From: Candidatus Devosia phytovorans
GTDB lineage: Bacteria; Pseudomonadota; Alphaproteobacteria; Rhizobiales; Devosiaceae
Assembly (NCBI GenBank): GCA_029202405.1
Contig: CP119312.1
Span: 687,001 to 751,000 of the forward strand
Direction of reading: 5' to 3'
Length of the DNA: 64,000 nucleotides
A model generated the notes under the pieces. It saw only the letters and a program-made list of their open reading frames with translations. It made no database searches and had not been told where the DNA came from. Positions 9,042 through 18,393 of the stretch are shown here, in pieces (the stretch's first letter is position 1; each line of letters starts with the position of its first letter). The translations under genes were made by a program, and so were the position numbers.

Positions 9042-10313
9042 ATGGCAGACTATCGAGTACCATCGCCGCTGGCCCGAGAGGCCATGGCCTATGTGCTGGC
9101 GGGAGGACGCGGCACGCGACTGATGGAGCTGACCGACCGGCGCGCCAAGCCGGCCGTCTATTTCGGCGGCAAGTCCCGTATCATCGATTTCGCGCTATCC
9201 AATGCCATCAATTCGGGCATTCGCCGCATATCGGTGGCGACACAATATCAGGCGCATAGTCTGATCCGTCACCTGTCGCGCGGCTGGAATTTCCTGCGCC
9301 AGGAGCGTAACGAAAGCTTCGACGTGCTGCCGGCGAGCCAGCGCGTGCGCGAGGACATGTGGTATGCCGGCACGGCCGATGCCGTCTACCAGAACATGGA
9401 CATCATCGAGGATTCGGGCGCGCGCTATATCGTGATCCTGGCGGGCGACCATATCTACAAGATGGACTATGAGATCATGCTGCGCCAGCATGTGGACACG
9501 GGCGCAGACGTGACCATCGGGTGCCTGGAAGTGCCGCGCATGGAGGCTGTCGGCTTTGGCGTGATGCATGTCGACGGGCGCGACCGGGTGGTCGATTTCG
9601 TCGAAAAGCCGAAGGATCCGCCGGGCATTCCGGACAAGCCGGAGATGGCGCTGGCCTCGATGGGCATCTATGTGTTCGAGACGCGGTTCCTGATGGAACA
9701 GCTGCGGCGCGATGCGGCGCTGGAAGGCTCGAGCCGCGACTTCGGCAAGGACATCATTCCCTATATCGTCAAGAACGGCACGGCCTGGGCGCATCGTTTT
9801 CCGCGCAGCTGCGTGCGGTCGAGCAATGAAGAGGTCAGCTACTGGCGCGACGTCGGGACGATCGATGCCTATTGGAAGGCCTCGATCGATCTGACCGACA
9901 TCAAGCCGCAGCTCGATCTCTACGATCGCGACTGGCCGATCTGGACCTATGCAGAGATCACTCCGCCGGCCAAGTTCGTGCATGATTTCGACGGACGGCG
10001 CGGTTCGGCGGTCAATTCGCTGGTGTCGGGTGACTGCATCATTTCGGGCGGTCATCTGCAGCGCACGCTGCTGTCGACGGGATCGCGGGTGCATTCCTAT
10101 TCGGTGCTGGATGAGGCGGTGGTGCTGCCCTATTGCGATATCGGGCGGAATGCGCGGCTCAAGAAAGTGGTGATCGATCGTGGCGTCAACATCCCGGAAG
10201 GGCTGGTGGTGGGCGAGGATCCCGAATTCGACGCCAAGTGGTTCCGGCGCAGTGATGACGGGGTGACGCTGATCACCCAGGCGATGGTCAACAAATATCT
10301 GGCGGGCCGATGA
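9042..10313 (+). CDS. glgC: Glucose-1-phosphate adenylyltransferase (ADP-glucose pyrophosphorylase)
   Basis: Makes ADP-glucose from ATP and glucose-1-phosphate, the committed and allosterically controlled step of glycogen synthesis. The nucleotide-binding motif GGRGTRL lies at residues 21-27, followed by RRAKPAVYFGGKSRIIDFALSN. FVEKPKDPP and SMGIYVFE are substrate-site motifs, and the C-terminal left-handed beta-helix is present. The 423-residue length is standard. The ATG at 9042 is preceded by GTGGAGGG at suitable distance; an in-frame GTG at 9033 overlaps that site. Its end overlaps the glgA start by four bases. Confidence 0.95.
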   Translation: MADYRVPSPLAREAMAYVLAGGRGTRLMELTDRRAKPAVYFGGKSRIIDFALSNAINSGIRRISVATQYQAHSLIRHLSRGWNFLRQERNESFDVLPASQRVREDMWYAGTADAVYQNMDIIEDSGARYIVILAGDHIYKMDYEIMLRQHVDTGADVTIGCLEVPRMEAVGFGVMHVDGRDRVVDFVEKPKDPPGIPDKPEMALASMGIYVFETRFLMEQLRRDAALEGSSRDFGKDIIPYIVKNGTAWAHRFPRSCVRSSNEEVSYWRDVGTIDAYWKASIDLTDIKPQLDLYDRDWPIWTYAEITPPAKFVHDFDGRRGSAVNSLVSGDCIISGGHLQRTLLSTGSRVHSYSVLDEAVVLPYCDIGRNARLKKVVIDRGVNIPEGLVVGEDPEFDAKWFRRSDDGVTLITQAMVNKYLAGR

Positions 10314-11773
10314 TCGAAGTTCTCTCGGTTGCATCCGAGGTTTATCCGCTGATCAAGACGGGGGGGCTCGCCGACGTGGCGGGCGCCCTGCCGTTGGCGT
10401 TGAGTTCGCATGGGGTCAGCATGCGGACGCTGGTGCCGGGCTATCCGGCGGTGATGGGCAAGCTTAGCGGCGGGCGCGTGGTCAGGGAGCTGGACGATCT
10501 GTTCGGCGTGTCGGCCAGGTTGATTGCGGCGCGGGTCGAAGGGATCGACGTCATCGTCATCGATGCGCCCGCGCTCTACGACCGGCCGGGCAATCCCTAT
10601 GTGAGCCCGGATGGCTGGGACTGGCCGGACAACTGGAAGCGCTTTGCAGCGCTCGGCTGGGTGGCGGCGGAACTGGCGATGGGGCTGGTCGAGGGCTACA
10701 ATCCGCAGGTGCTGCATTGCCACGACTGGCAGGCGGGGCTGGCGCCGGCCTATATCAAATTCGGTCCAAGCGACCGGGTGAAGACGGTGATGACCATCCA
10801 CAACATCGCCTTCAAGGGCTTTTTCGGGCCGGAGATATTCACCCAGCTCAGGTTGCCGCCGCATGCCTTCGGGGTGGGCGGCGTCGAGTATTATGGCGGG
10901 ATTTCCTATCTGAAATCGGGCATGGAATGCGCCGATTATGTCACCACGGTCAGCCCCAATTATGCCGACGAAATCCGCACGGCGGAGTTCGGCATGGGGC
11001 TGGAGGGGCTGCTGAACGGGCGGGCCGATACGGTGGTCGGCATTCTCAACGGCATCGACACGCAGGCGTGGGACCCGGCGACGGACAAGGCGCTGGTGCA
11101 GAATTTTACCGCCAACACGATGCAGAACCGCAAGGTCAACAAGAAGGCCGTGGTGGAGAAATTCGGGCTCGATGGCATGGATGGACCGCTGTTCTGCGTG
11201 ATCAGCCGGCTGACCGACCAGAAGGGGATGGACCTGCTGCTGCAGGCTACGGACGGGCTGGTGGACCTGGGCGGGCGGCTGGCGGTATTGGGTTCGGGCG
11301 AGGCCTATCTCGAGGACGGGTTCCGCCACATGACGGCGCGGCATCCGGGCAAGGTGGGCATGGCCACGGGCTATAACGAGGCACTGAGCCATCTGATGCA
11401 GGGCGGGTGCGATGCGATCGTCATTCCGTCGCGCTTCGAGCCCTGCGGGCTGACCCAGCTTTACGGGCTGCGCTATGGCTGCGTGCCGGTGGTGAGCCGG
11501 ATCGGCGGGCTGGCGGATACGGTGATCGACGCCAATCCTGCCGCAATTGCCGCCGAAGTAGCAACGGGCGTGGTGTTCGATCCAAGCGATGCCCACGCCG
11601 TCTATGAGGCGATCCGCAAGACGGTCCGGCTTTATGGCGACGAAAAACTCTGGAAGAAAATCCAACGAAGGGGCATGAAATCGGACGTCTCGTGGGAGAC
11701 CAGCGCAGCGCGCTATGCCGATCTCTATGCCTCCCTAACGGGGCTGAAGAGCAATGACGATCCTGACAGTTAA
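10310..11773 (+). CDS. glgA: Glycogen synthase (ADP-glucose)
   Basis: A GT5 retaining glycosyltransferase that extends alpha-1,4-glucan from ADP-glucose; 487 residues. The N-terminal KTGGLADV (from residue 16) binds the ADP-glucose phosphates. The C-terminal domain holds ISRLTDQKGMDLLLQA and the PSRFEPCGLTQLYGLRYG motif with the conserved glutamate near residue 377. The ATGA overlap with glgC implies translational coupling, and the gene overlaps pgm by 20 bp at its end. Confidence 0.95.
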   Translation: MIEVLSVASEVYPLIKTGGLADVAGALPLALSSHGVSMRTLVPGYPAVMGKLSGGRVVRELDDLFGVSARLIAARVEGIDVIVIDAPALYDRPGNPYVSPDGWDWPDNWKRFAALGWVAAELAMGLVEGYNPQVLHCHDWQAGLAPAYIKFGPSDRVKTVMTIHNIAFKGFFGPEIFTQLRLPPHAFGVGGVEYYGGISYLKSGMECADYVTTVSPNYADEIRTAEFGMGLEGLLNGRADTVVGILNGIDTQAWDPATDKALVQNFTANTMQNRKVNKKAVVEKFGLDGMDGPLFCVISRLTDQKGMDLLLQATDGLVDLGGRLAVLGSGEAYLEDGFRHMTARHPGKVGMATGYNEALSHLMQGGCDAIVIPSRFEPCGLTQLYGLRYGCVPVVSRIGGLADTVIDANPAAIAAEVATGVVFDPSDAHAVYEAIRKTVRLYGDEKLWKKIQRRGMKSDVSWETSAARYADLYASLTGLKSNDDPDS

Positions 11774-13388
11774 GACCACGCCCTATGGCGACCAGAAGCC
11801 GGGGACATCTGGCCTGCGCAAGCGGGTGACGGTCTACCAGCAGGCCAATTATGTCGAGAACTACATTCAGGCGATCTTTGACAGCCTCGAAGGCTTTGCC
11901 GGCAAGACGCTGGTGATCGGCGGGGACGGGCGCTTCTACAATGACGTCGCGATCCAGAAGGCGATCCGCATTGCGGCAGCCAATGGCTTTGGCAAGGTGC
12001 TGGTGGGGCAGGGCGGGATACTCTCCACGCCGGCCGCCAGCCATGTGATCCGCCATCATCAGGCGTTTGGCGGGCTGGTGCTGTCGGCGAGCCACAATCC
12101 AGGTGGGCCGGAGGGCGATTTCGGCATCAAGTACAATATCGGCAATGGCGGTCCGGCGCCCGAGAAGATCACTGATGCGGTCTATGAGCGGACCAAGTTG
12201 ATCGACAGCTACAAGACGGTGGAGGCCGGCGATATCGATCTGGGCGCCATCGGCACGCAAAAGGTCGGCGACATGGTGGTCGAGGTCATCGATCCGGTGA
12301 CCGACTATGCGGCGCTGATGGAGACGCTGTTTGATTTCGAGGCGATCCGCGGGCTGTTTGCAGGCGGCTTCAAGATGACCTTTGATGCCATGTCGGCGGT
12401 GACCGGGCCCTATGCGCATGCGATCCTCGAGGGGAAGCTGGGCGCGCCCAAGGGGACGGTGATCAATGGCACGCCATCGCCCTCGTTCAACGACGGGCAT
12501 CCCGATCCGAACCTGGTCTATTGCAAGGACATGTATGACCTGCTGATGACTGCGGATGGTCCGGACTTTGGCGCCGCTTCGGATGGCGACGGCGACCGCA
12601 ACCTGATCATCGGCAAGAACCGGTTCGTCACGCCCTCGGATTCGCTGGCGCTGCTGGCGGCCAATGCGCATCTGGCGCCGGGCTACAAGAAGGGCATCGC
12701 CGGCATTGCGCGGTCGATGCCGACCAGTGCGGCAGCGGACCGGGTGGCGGAAAAACTCGGCATCGAGATGCATGAGACGCCGACGGGCTGGAAGTTCTTC
12801 GGCAATCTGCTTGATGCGGGTCGCGTGACGATCTGCGGCGAGGAAAGCGCGGGCACGGGTTCGGACCATGTACGCGAGAAGGATGGACTGTGGGCCGTGC
12901 TGCTCTGGCTCAACATTCTGGCGGTGCGCAAGCAGGGGGTCGACGAGATCGTACGCGAGCACTGGGCGACCTATGGGCGCAATTATTATACGCGCCACGA
13001 CTATGAAGAAGTCGATGCGGCGACTGCCGGCAAGCTGGTAGAGGACCTGCGGGCGCAATTGCCGTCGCTGCCAGGGAAGACCTTCGGGGAAGACCTGCAG
13101 GTCGCCTATGCCGATGACTTCACCTATCACGACCCGGTGGATGGCTCGACCAGCGCCAAGCAAGGGATCCGGATCGGCTTTACCGATGGATCGCGCGTGG
13201 TGCTGCGGCTCAGCGGTACGGGCACGGTCGGCGCTACGTTGCGGCTCTATCTCGAGCGCTATGAAGCGGCCGACGGTCGCCATGATCTCGAAACCCAGGC
13301 GGCGCTCGAGCCGCTGATCGCGCTGGCCGATGAGCTGGCCGGGATCAAGCAGCGTACCGGGCGGCAAGAGCCAAGCGTCATCACCTGA
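11754..13388 (+). CDS. pgm: Alpha-D-glucose-phosphate-specific phosphoglucomutase
   Basis: Interconverts glucose-1-phosphate and glucose-6-phosphate, linking the glycogen enzymes to central metabolism. The 544-residue protein has the phosphoserine loop LSASHNPGGP (catalytic Ser113), the metal-binding loop DGDGDR (277-282), the sugar-binding GEESAG segment and the C-terminal phosphate-binding RLSGTGTVGATLR. The start at 11754 overlaps the end of glgA by 20 bp and gives the usual N-terminus TTPYGDQKPGTSGLRK. Placement of pgm inside glg operons is known in rhizobia. Confidence 0.94.
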   Translation: MTILTVKTTPYGDQKPGTSGLRKRVTVYQQANYVENYIQAIFDSLEGFAGKTLVIGGDGRFYNDVAIQKAIRIAAANGFGKVLVGQGGILSTPAASHVIRHHQAFGGLVLSASHNPGGPEGDFGIKYNIGNGGPAPEKITDAVYERTKLIDSYKTVEAGDIDLGAIGTQKVGDMVVEVIDPVTDYAALMETLFDFEAIRGLFAGGFKMTFDAMSAVTGPYAHAILEGKLGAPKGTVINGTPSPSFNDGHPDPNLVYCKDMYDLLMTADGPDFGAASDGDGDRNLIIGKNRFVTPSDSLALLAANAHLAPGYKKGIAGIARSMPTSAAADRVAEKLGIEMHETPTGWKFFGNLLDAGRVTICGEESAGTGSDHVREKDGLWAVLLWLNILAVRKQGVDEIVREHWATYGRNYYTRHDYEEVDAATAGKLVEDLRAQLPSLPGKTFGEDLQVAYADDFTYHDPVDGSTSAKQGIRIGFTDGSRVVLRLSGTGTVGATLRLYLERYEAADGRHDLETQAALEPLIALADELAGIKQRTGRQEPSVIT

Positions 13389-13402
13389 TAATCGGACACA
13401 GA

Positions 13403-15412
13403 ATGAACCCCACGCTGGTCCCCAATGGGGGCAGTATCGAAAAGCTCGGCGCGACTGTCACCGCCGAGGGCGTCAACTTCGCCGTCTATTCGGAGAGCGC
13501 CACCCAGATCTGGGTGTCGCTTTTTGACGAACAGGACCAGGAAACCGACCGGTTCGAACTGGATGTGCATCAGGACAATATCCGCGCCGGGCTGATTGCC
13601 GGGCTGGCGGCCGGTGCGCGCTATGGGCTGCGGGCCGACGGGCCCTATGATCCGGACCAGGGCTATTTCTTTGATCCGATGAAGCTGCTGGTCGACCCCT
13701 ATGCCAAGCGGCTGGATCGGGTGTTCGTGCGCTCGCCGCGGTTACGGCTCGATCGCAGCGAGGCGGTGGATACGGCGCCGCTGATCCCCAAGGCGATCGT
13801 CACCAGCGACAGTGCCGAGAATATCCTGCCGCGCAAGAAAGCGCCCGGGCTGTTCTACGAGATGAATGTGCGCGGCTATACGATGCGCCACCCCAGCGTG
13901 CAGGGGCCGTTGCGCGGGACGATCGCGGCGCTGACGACGCAGCGCGTGATCGACCATCTGAAATATATCGGCGTCGATACGCTGCAGCTTATGCCGACGG
14001 CGGCGTGGATCGATGAGGGGCATCTGCCGGTGCTCGGGCTGACCAATGCCTGGGGCTATAATCCGGTGGCCTATTCGGCGGTGGATCCGCGACTGGCGCC
14101 GCGTGGGCCGCAGGAATTGCGGAACATGACCGATCTCTATCGCAAGAACGGCATCTCGGTGATCCTTGACGTGGTCTATAACCACACCGGGGAAAGCGAT
14201 GCCAATGGGCCGATGCTGAGCCTGATGGGGCTGGACGCCAAGACCTACTACCGCTTCGTCGAGGTGGATGGAAAACAGCACCTGGTCAATGACACCGGGA
14301 CGGGCAACACGCTGCGCTGCGACCATCCGGCAACGCAAAGGCTGGTGATCGACTCGCTGCGCTATTGGGTCGAGGAAATGGGCGTATCGGGCTTCCGCTT
14401 CGATCTCGCGACAATCCTTGGCCGTGAGCCGGGGTTCAATCCCAATGCGGTGATGCTGCAAAAGATCAAGGACGATCCGGTGCTGAGCCAGTGTATCCTT
14501 GTGGCGGAGCCGTGGGATCCGGGTCCGGGTGGCTATGCGCTGGGGCAGTTCGGCAAGGAATTCCGCGAGCACAACGACACGTTCCGCGACGAGATCCGCG
14601 AATTCTGGCGCGGCGAGAATGGCAAGATCGGAGCCCTCGCTGGCAAGGTGGCCGGTTCGGCGGAGATCTTCGACAATTCGGGCCGCAAGCCCAGCCATGG
14701 CGTCAACATGCTGGCCGTGCATGACGGCTTCACCCTGCGCGACCTCGTCAGCTACCAGGACAAGCATAACGAGGCCAATGGCGAGAACAATAACGACGGC
14801 CATAACCACAATGCCTCATGGAATTGCGGCGCCGAGGGCGAGACCGAGGACGAGGGCATCATTGCCGCGCGCAAACGGGATGTGCGGGCGCTGCTGGCAA
14901 CGCTATTCCTGGCGCGCGGCGTGCCGCTGCTGCAGCAGGGCGACGAAATGTTCCGCACCCAGCAGGGCAATAACAATGCCTATGCGCAGGACAATGAAAT
15001 CACCTGGCTGGACTGGGAAGCGGCGGATGGCGATCTCGTCGATTTCGTCGCCGCGATCAACAAGTTCCGCAAGGAGCATGTGACGCTGACGCACGATCAT
15101 TTCCTCACGGGGCAGGAGAAGAACGGCGTGCGCGACGTGGTGTGGCTGCATCCGGACGGGCGCGAAATGAGTGAGGGCGACTGGGGCGATTCATCGGCTT
15201 CGGTGCTGGGCATGCACCTGCGTCACAAGGAGGACGAGGTGCTGGTCTGGTACAATCGGCGGACCGAACCCGTGGTGGCACGGCTGCCGGAGGGTGACTG
15301 GGCCGTGGGCATACTGTCGGACAATATCGCCAGCGTTGCGGTGGCCGACGGGACGGCAACGCTGGTGCCGCGGTCGGTGGTGGCGCTGGTCAGACCGGTG
15401 CCGGCGCCATGA
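13403..15412 (+). CDS. glgX: Glycogen debranching enzyme (GlgX-type isoamylase)
   Basis: Hydrolyses alpha-1,6 branches left after phosphorylase action. The 669-residue protein has an N-terminal CBM48 module (residues about 10-110) and then a GH13 barrel. The conserved regions are DVVYNHTGES, GFRFDLA (nucleophile Asp near 333), VAEPWDPG (acid/base Glu) and AVHDGFTLRDLVSY, followed by the GlgX-typical segment rich in Asn after NEANGENN. It starts 14 bp after pgm, and its end overlaps the next gene by four bases. Confidence 0.93.
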   Translation: MNPTLVPNGGSIEKLGATVTAEGVNFAVYSESATQIWVSLFDEQDQETDRFELDVHQDNIRAGLIAGLAAGARYGLRADGPYDPDQGYFFDPMKLLVDPYAKRLDRVFVRSPRLRLDRSEAVDTAPLIPKAIVTSDSAENILPRKKAPGLFYEMNVRGYTMRHPSVQGPLRGTIAALTTQRVIDHLKYIGVDTLQLMPTAAWIDEGHLPVLGLTNAWGYNPVAYSAVDPRLAPRGPQELRNMTDLYRKNGISVILDVVYNHTGESDANGPMLSLMGLDAKTYYRFVEVDGKQHLVNDTGTGNTLRCDHPATQRLVIDSLRYWVEEMGVSGFRFDLATILGREPGFNPNAVMLQKIKDDPVLSQCILVAEPWDPGPGGYALGQFGKEFREHNDTFRDEIREFWRGENGKIGALAGKVAGSAEIFDNSGRKPSHGVNMLAVHDGFTLRDLVSYQDKHNEANGENNNDGHNHNASWNCGAEGETEDEGIIAARKRDVRALLATLFLARGVPLLQQGDEMFRTQQGNNNAYAQDNEITWLDWEAADGDLVDFVAAINKFRKEHVTLTHDHFLTGQEKNGVRDVVWLHPDGREMSEGDWGDSSASVLGMHLRHKEDEVLVWYNRRTEPVVARLPEGDWAVGILSDNIASVAVADGTATLVPRSVVALVRPVPAP

Positions 15413-16137
15413 TCATCGCGCAGGTCAGCGACATCCATGCGAATGGCAGTGAGGAGGCGCTGGACCGGTTCGATCGCGTGGTGGCCTGGCTGAGGCCGAT
15501 GCGGCCGGATGTGGTGATTGTCAGCGGCGACCTCGTGGAGGACGACACCGAACAGAGCTATCGCGCGGTGCGGCAGCGGCTCGAGGCGATCGGCGCGCCG
15601 TTTTTCGTGGTGCCGGGCAATGCCGATGACGTGCCAACCATGCGGAGGGCGTTTGCCGATCTCTACGGATGGGCGGGCGAGGACCGGCTCAACGTTGTTG
15701 GGGCAATCGGCGGACTTCGGGTGATCGGGCTCGATGTCACGGTGCCGATGCGGGGTCATGGCGATGCCGGGCCGGTGCTGGACTGGCTGAGCGCAGAGCT
15801 CAATTCGAGCGGTGACCCGGCGCTGATCTTCCTGCACCAGCATCCGTTCATGACGGGGATCGACGGAGCGGATCGCAATCACTGCTACAATCAGGAAGCG
15901 CTATCGCTGGTGATCGGGAAGGCCTCGGACACGGTGCTGGGCGTGACCTGTGGGCATGTGCATCGGCCGATGTTCACGCGCTTTGCCGGGCTGCCGGCGT
16001 CGATGGCGCCGTCGGTGACGCGGCCGAACACGCTGGGTCTCGATGGGAGGAGCAGCGGCCTGCTCGATCAGCCGGGATTGTTGCTGCATCATGTCAGCGA
16101 AGGCCGGATGGTGAGCCATGTGGTGAGCGTGGGCTAG
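15409..16137 (+). CDS. Metallophosphoesterase, CpdA-like
   Basis: A 242-residue calcineurin-like phosphoesterase. The metal-binding motifs appear in family order: QVSDIHANG (Asp8, His10), SGDLVED, PGNADD, FLHQHPF and TCGHVHRP. It resembles the 3',5'-cyclic AMP phosphodiesterases (CpdA), but the substrate is not proven. The ATGA overlap with glgX couples it to the glycogen operon, suggesting a link between carbon storage and nucleotide signalling or phosphate-ester turnover. It converges on the acetyltransferase gene with a four-base overlap. Confidence 0.8.
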   Translation: MIIAQVSDIHANGSEEALDRFDRVVAWLRPMRPDVVIVSGDLVEDDTEQSYRAVRQRLEAIGAPFFVVPGNADDVPTMRRAFADLYGWAGEDRLNVVGAIGGLRVIGLDVTVPMRGHGDAGPVLDWLSAELNSSGDPALIFLHQHPFMTGIDGADRNHCYNQEALSLVIGKASDTVLGVTCGHVHRPMFTRFAGLPASMAPSVTRPNTLGLDGRSSGLLDQPGLLLHHVSEGRMVSHVVSVG

Positions 16138-16592
16138 GGCGCGACTTCCACCATGCCCAGACGCGCGTAGAGGCGGCGGGCGGCCGGGTCGTCGTCGAGG
16201 CTGGTCTTGAGATCGACGTGGCTGGCACCGCGCTCCGCAAAGAGGGTGAATGCGTGTTGCAGGAGGGCGGTGCCGAGGCCCTTGCCGCGATGGGCGGGGG
16301 CGACGGCGAGGTCTTTCACAAAATCCGAGGTCCAGCACTGGATGAAGCCGGCGAGGCCGCCGGCTTCGGTGAGTGCTGGGACGCAGAGCGCGGGGTCGAA
16401 TTCCTCGTCCTGGGTGAGATTGCCGTACCAGTCGTCACAGGGGGCGATCCGGCCGGGGAAGGCGGTTTCGAGCAGGGCGTGGAGCTTTCGGGGATCGACG
16501 GCATGGAAGGGTGCAGGCTCGATGCCGGCGGGCCAGATGGGCGCGGGGACCGGGCCGGCGAGGGGCTTGCGGAGGCGGAGCATGGCGCTCAT
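16134..16592 (-). CDS. GNAT family N-acetyltransferase
   Basis: A 152-residue protein with a GNAT fold in its second half: DFVKDLAVAPAHRGKGLGTALLQHAF carries the acetyl-CoA pyrophosphate-binding motif (V-x-P-x-x-R-G-K-G-x-G), and DPAARRLYARLGM is the usual C-terminal helix. The N-terminal segment mentions no known substrate motif, so the acceptor is unknown. Two nearby ATGs (16592 and 16583) are possible starts. It converges with the phosphoesterase gene and is monocistronic. Confidence 0.75.
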   Translation of the reverse strand: MSAMLRLRKPLAGPVPAPIWPAGIEPAPFHAVDPRKLHALLETAFPGRIAPCDDWYGNLTQDEEFDPALCVPALTEAGGLAGFIQCWTSDFVKDLAVAPAHRGKGLGTALLQHAFTLFAERGASHVDLKTSLDDDPAARRLYARLGMVEVAP

Positions 16593-16622
16593 GGGCGGAC
16601 CTTACCAAGGTTACGGATCGGA

Positions 16623-16667
16623 CATGATTTGAAGCTTTCCACAATCCACCGGAAAGCCGAAATCATG
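16623..16667. repeat. Palindromic intergenic element (CATGATTT type)
   Basis: Nested inverted repeats: CATGATTT at 16623-16630 pairs with AAATCATG at 16660-16667, and GCTTTCC at 16634-16640 pairs with GGAAAGC at 16651-16657 around a 10-nt centre. The architecture resembles the very common CATGATTT...AAATCATG intergenic palindromes of Rhizobium and relatives. No T-run follows. It lies in the divergent gap between the acetyltransferase and the small secreted protein. Confidence 0.6.
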
Positions 16668-16798
16668 CCCTCACAATACCCCAGATCGCTCCAAAATCCG
16701 CCGTGGGCGGAGCGCGATATGGGGGCGTCGACGCGATGTCACGCCGATGACCGCTCGCAGAACCCTGCGGCCTAATCTCGTAATCGTTGGAGCTCAAA

Positions 16799-17218
16799 AT
16801 GAAACCGATGCATGGTGTATCGGCGGCAGTGCTGCTCGCTGCCCTTCTCTCGGTATCCGGCGCGCCCGCCTTTGCGGCCACCATGGACCACGCCAAGGTC
16901 ACTATTGGCACCAAGACGGATCTGGTCCCCGTCAGCAGGCTGGTCGAGATGATCGGCACCGGCGCGGCCGGCGACCTCGCGGCCCTCGACAAGGCGGGTG
17001 AGATCAAGACCTACGATACCAAGACGCTCTATCCCGCCGCCGACCAGGCCAAGATTGCCAGCGCGGAAACCACCAAGGCCAGCCAGCTGGGCAAGCTGCG
17101 GGATTCGATCCGCGGCGATGCGGCGCTGAAGGCGTGGTTCGAGACCAATCATATCGACGTCAACCGCGTGGTGGCGGTGGGCAATCCGAGCGGTCATGCG
17201 GAGGTGTTTCTGTATTAG
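16799..17218 (+). CDS. Small secreted protein of unknown function
   Basis: 139 residues with a clear Sec signal peptide (hydrophobic AAVLLAALLSVSG, cleavage likely after APAFA near residue 27). I do not recognise a domain in the mature part. It is rich in Ala, Lys and Asp, ends with a short hydrophobic GHAEVFLY, and has no cysteine. The ATG at 16799 has GGAG seven bases upstream; a TTG at 16787 is less likely. It is a single gene followed by a terminator. Confidence 0.65.
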   Translation: MKPMHGVSAAVLLAALLSVSGAPAFAATMDHAKVTIGTKTDLVPVSRLVEMIGTGAAGDLAALDKAGEIKTYDTKTLYPAADQAKIASAETTKASQLGKLRDSIRGDAALKAWFETNHIDVNRVVAVGNPSGHAEVFLY

Positions 17219-17291
17219 GGCGCTGAAACAAGGGGCCTTGCCAGCCCCGCGTCCCCACGGGTCAGTGTTGTCCCCGAGCTGACCCCAGAAA

Positions 17292-17321
17292 GCGCCGAGC
17301 CTCAAAGGGCCCGGCGTTTTT
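17292..17321 (+). terminator. Rho-independent terminator
   Basis: GCGCCGAGCC and GGGCCCGGCG pair around a short loop with one mismatch, followed by TTTTT. It lies between the small secreted protein gene and the end of ureG, in the orientation of the former. Confidence 0.5.
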
Positions 17322-17330
17322 CGTTTGAGC

Positions 17331-17963
17331 CTATTCGGCCGCCTGGGCCTCGACAAAGCCGCCGGAGCGTTCGATCCAGGCGATGATCTGGTCGAGGTTT
17401 TCGCGGCGCAGCATGTCGGTGAAAATATAGGGGCGACCGTCGCGGACCTTTTGCGTGTCGCTTTCCATGACCTCGAGGCTGGCGCCGACATAGGGGGCGA
17501 GGTCGGTGTGGGTGATGACCAGCAGGTCGGAACGCGAGATGGCAGGGCCGCCCTTGCGCGGGATCTTTTCGCCCTGGGCGACGGAGATGACATAGATGGT
17601 GATATCGGCGAGGTCGGGCGAGAAGGTCGCCGCGAGATTATCGCCGCCGCTTTCGATCAGGATGATGTCGAGATCGGGGAATTTGCGGTTGAGATCGTCG
17701 ATGGCGGCGAGATTGAGCGAGGCGTCTTCGCGGATGGCGGTATGGGGGCAGCCGCCAGTTTCGACGCCGACGATGCGGTCTTCGGAAATGGCCTGGACGC
17801 GGCTGAGGATCAGCGCATCTTCGCGCGTATAGATGTCATTGGTGACGACGGCCATGGAATAGCGGTCGCGCATGGCTTTGAGCAGCATTTCGCAGAGGGT
17901 GGTTTTTCCGGACCCGACGGGGCCGCCAATGCCGATCCTCAAAGGTCCATTGAGCGATTTCAT
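17331..17963 (-). CDS. ureG: Urease accessory GTPase UreG
   Basis: A SIMIBI-class GTPase that drives nickel insertion into apo-urease together with UreD, UreE and UreF. The 210 residues hold the P-loop GGPVGSGKTTL (13-23), the nickel-binding CPH in VETGGCPHTAIREDAS, LIESGGDNLAATFSPDL (switch region) and the guanine-specificity segment ITHTDLAPYVG. It is the last gene of the urease cluster on this strand, and ends at a short gap facing the secreted-protein terminator. Confidence 0.95.
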   Translation of the reverse strand: MKSLNGPLRIGIGGPVGSGKTTLCEMLLKAMRDRYSMAVVTNDIYTREDALILSRVQAISEDRIVGVETGGCPHTAIREDASLNLAAIDDLNRKFPDLDIILIESGGDNLAATFSPDLADITIYVISVAQGEKIPRKGGPAISRSDLLVITHTDLAPYVGASLEVMESDTQKVRDGRPYIFTDMLRRENLDQIIAWIERSGGFVEAQAAE

Positions 17964-17964
17964 T

Positions 17965-18393
17965 TTACATCCTCATCAGATCGAGTGCGACAAAGCCTGC
18001 GCCGAGGAACAGGCAGATGGGCGAATAGACGCGGGCGTCATTGAGCCGGAAATTGGGCTCGGGGAAGTTGCGGGCCCACCAGGGCGTGTAGCCGGCAATG
18101 CCGCGGGCGAGGAAGACAAGCGCGAAGCCCCAGCCGATGATGGAGAGGAGCGGGCCGCCGCTTTCGGGCGAGCCCATGGCCACGGCAACCACCAGAGCGA
18201 TGGCGAGGACGACGGCAACGCCGAAGGAGGCGAGGCGGGGCGGCATGCGCTCGACGCCGGCAGTGCCGACGACGGTCTGGGCGAGGAGCTTTTCGTTGCG
18301 GATCGGCCAGGAAAAGCCGAAGGCCCAGGCGAAATGCGCCACGCTGATGGCCAGCAGGATGATGAACATCAGGGAGATGATGGCAGTGCTCAT
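17965..18393 (-). CDS. DUF3995 family membrane protein
   Basis: A 142-residue protein with four predicted membrane helices (residues about 3-22, 47-67, 75-98 and 122-140) and an FAWAFGFSWP segment typical of DUF3995. It lies inside the urease cluster; its ATG overlaps the ureF stop (ATGA) and it stops one base before ureG. Function is unknown. The tight coupling makes a urease-linked role, for instance in membrane transport or pH tolerance, a hypothesis only. An upstream extension of the open frame lacks support. Confidence 0.75.
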   Translation of the reverse strand: MSTAIISLMFIILLAISVAHFAWAFGFSWPIRNEKLLAQTVVGTAGVERMPPRLASFGVAVVLAIALVVAVAMGSPESGGPLLSIIGWGFALVFLARGIAGYTPWWARNFPEPNFRLNDARVYSPICLFLGAGFVALDLMRM

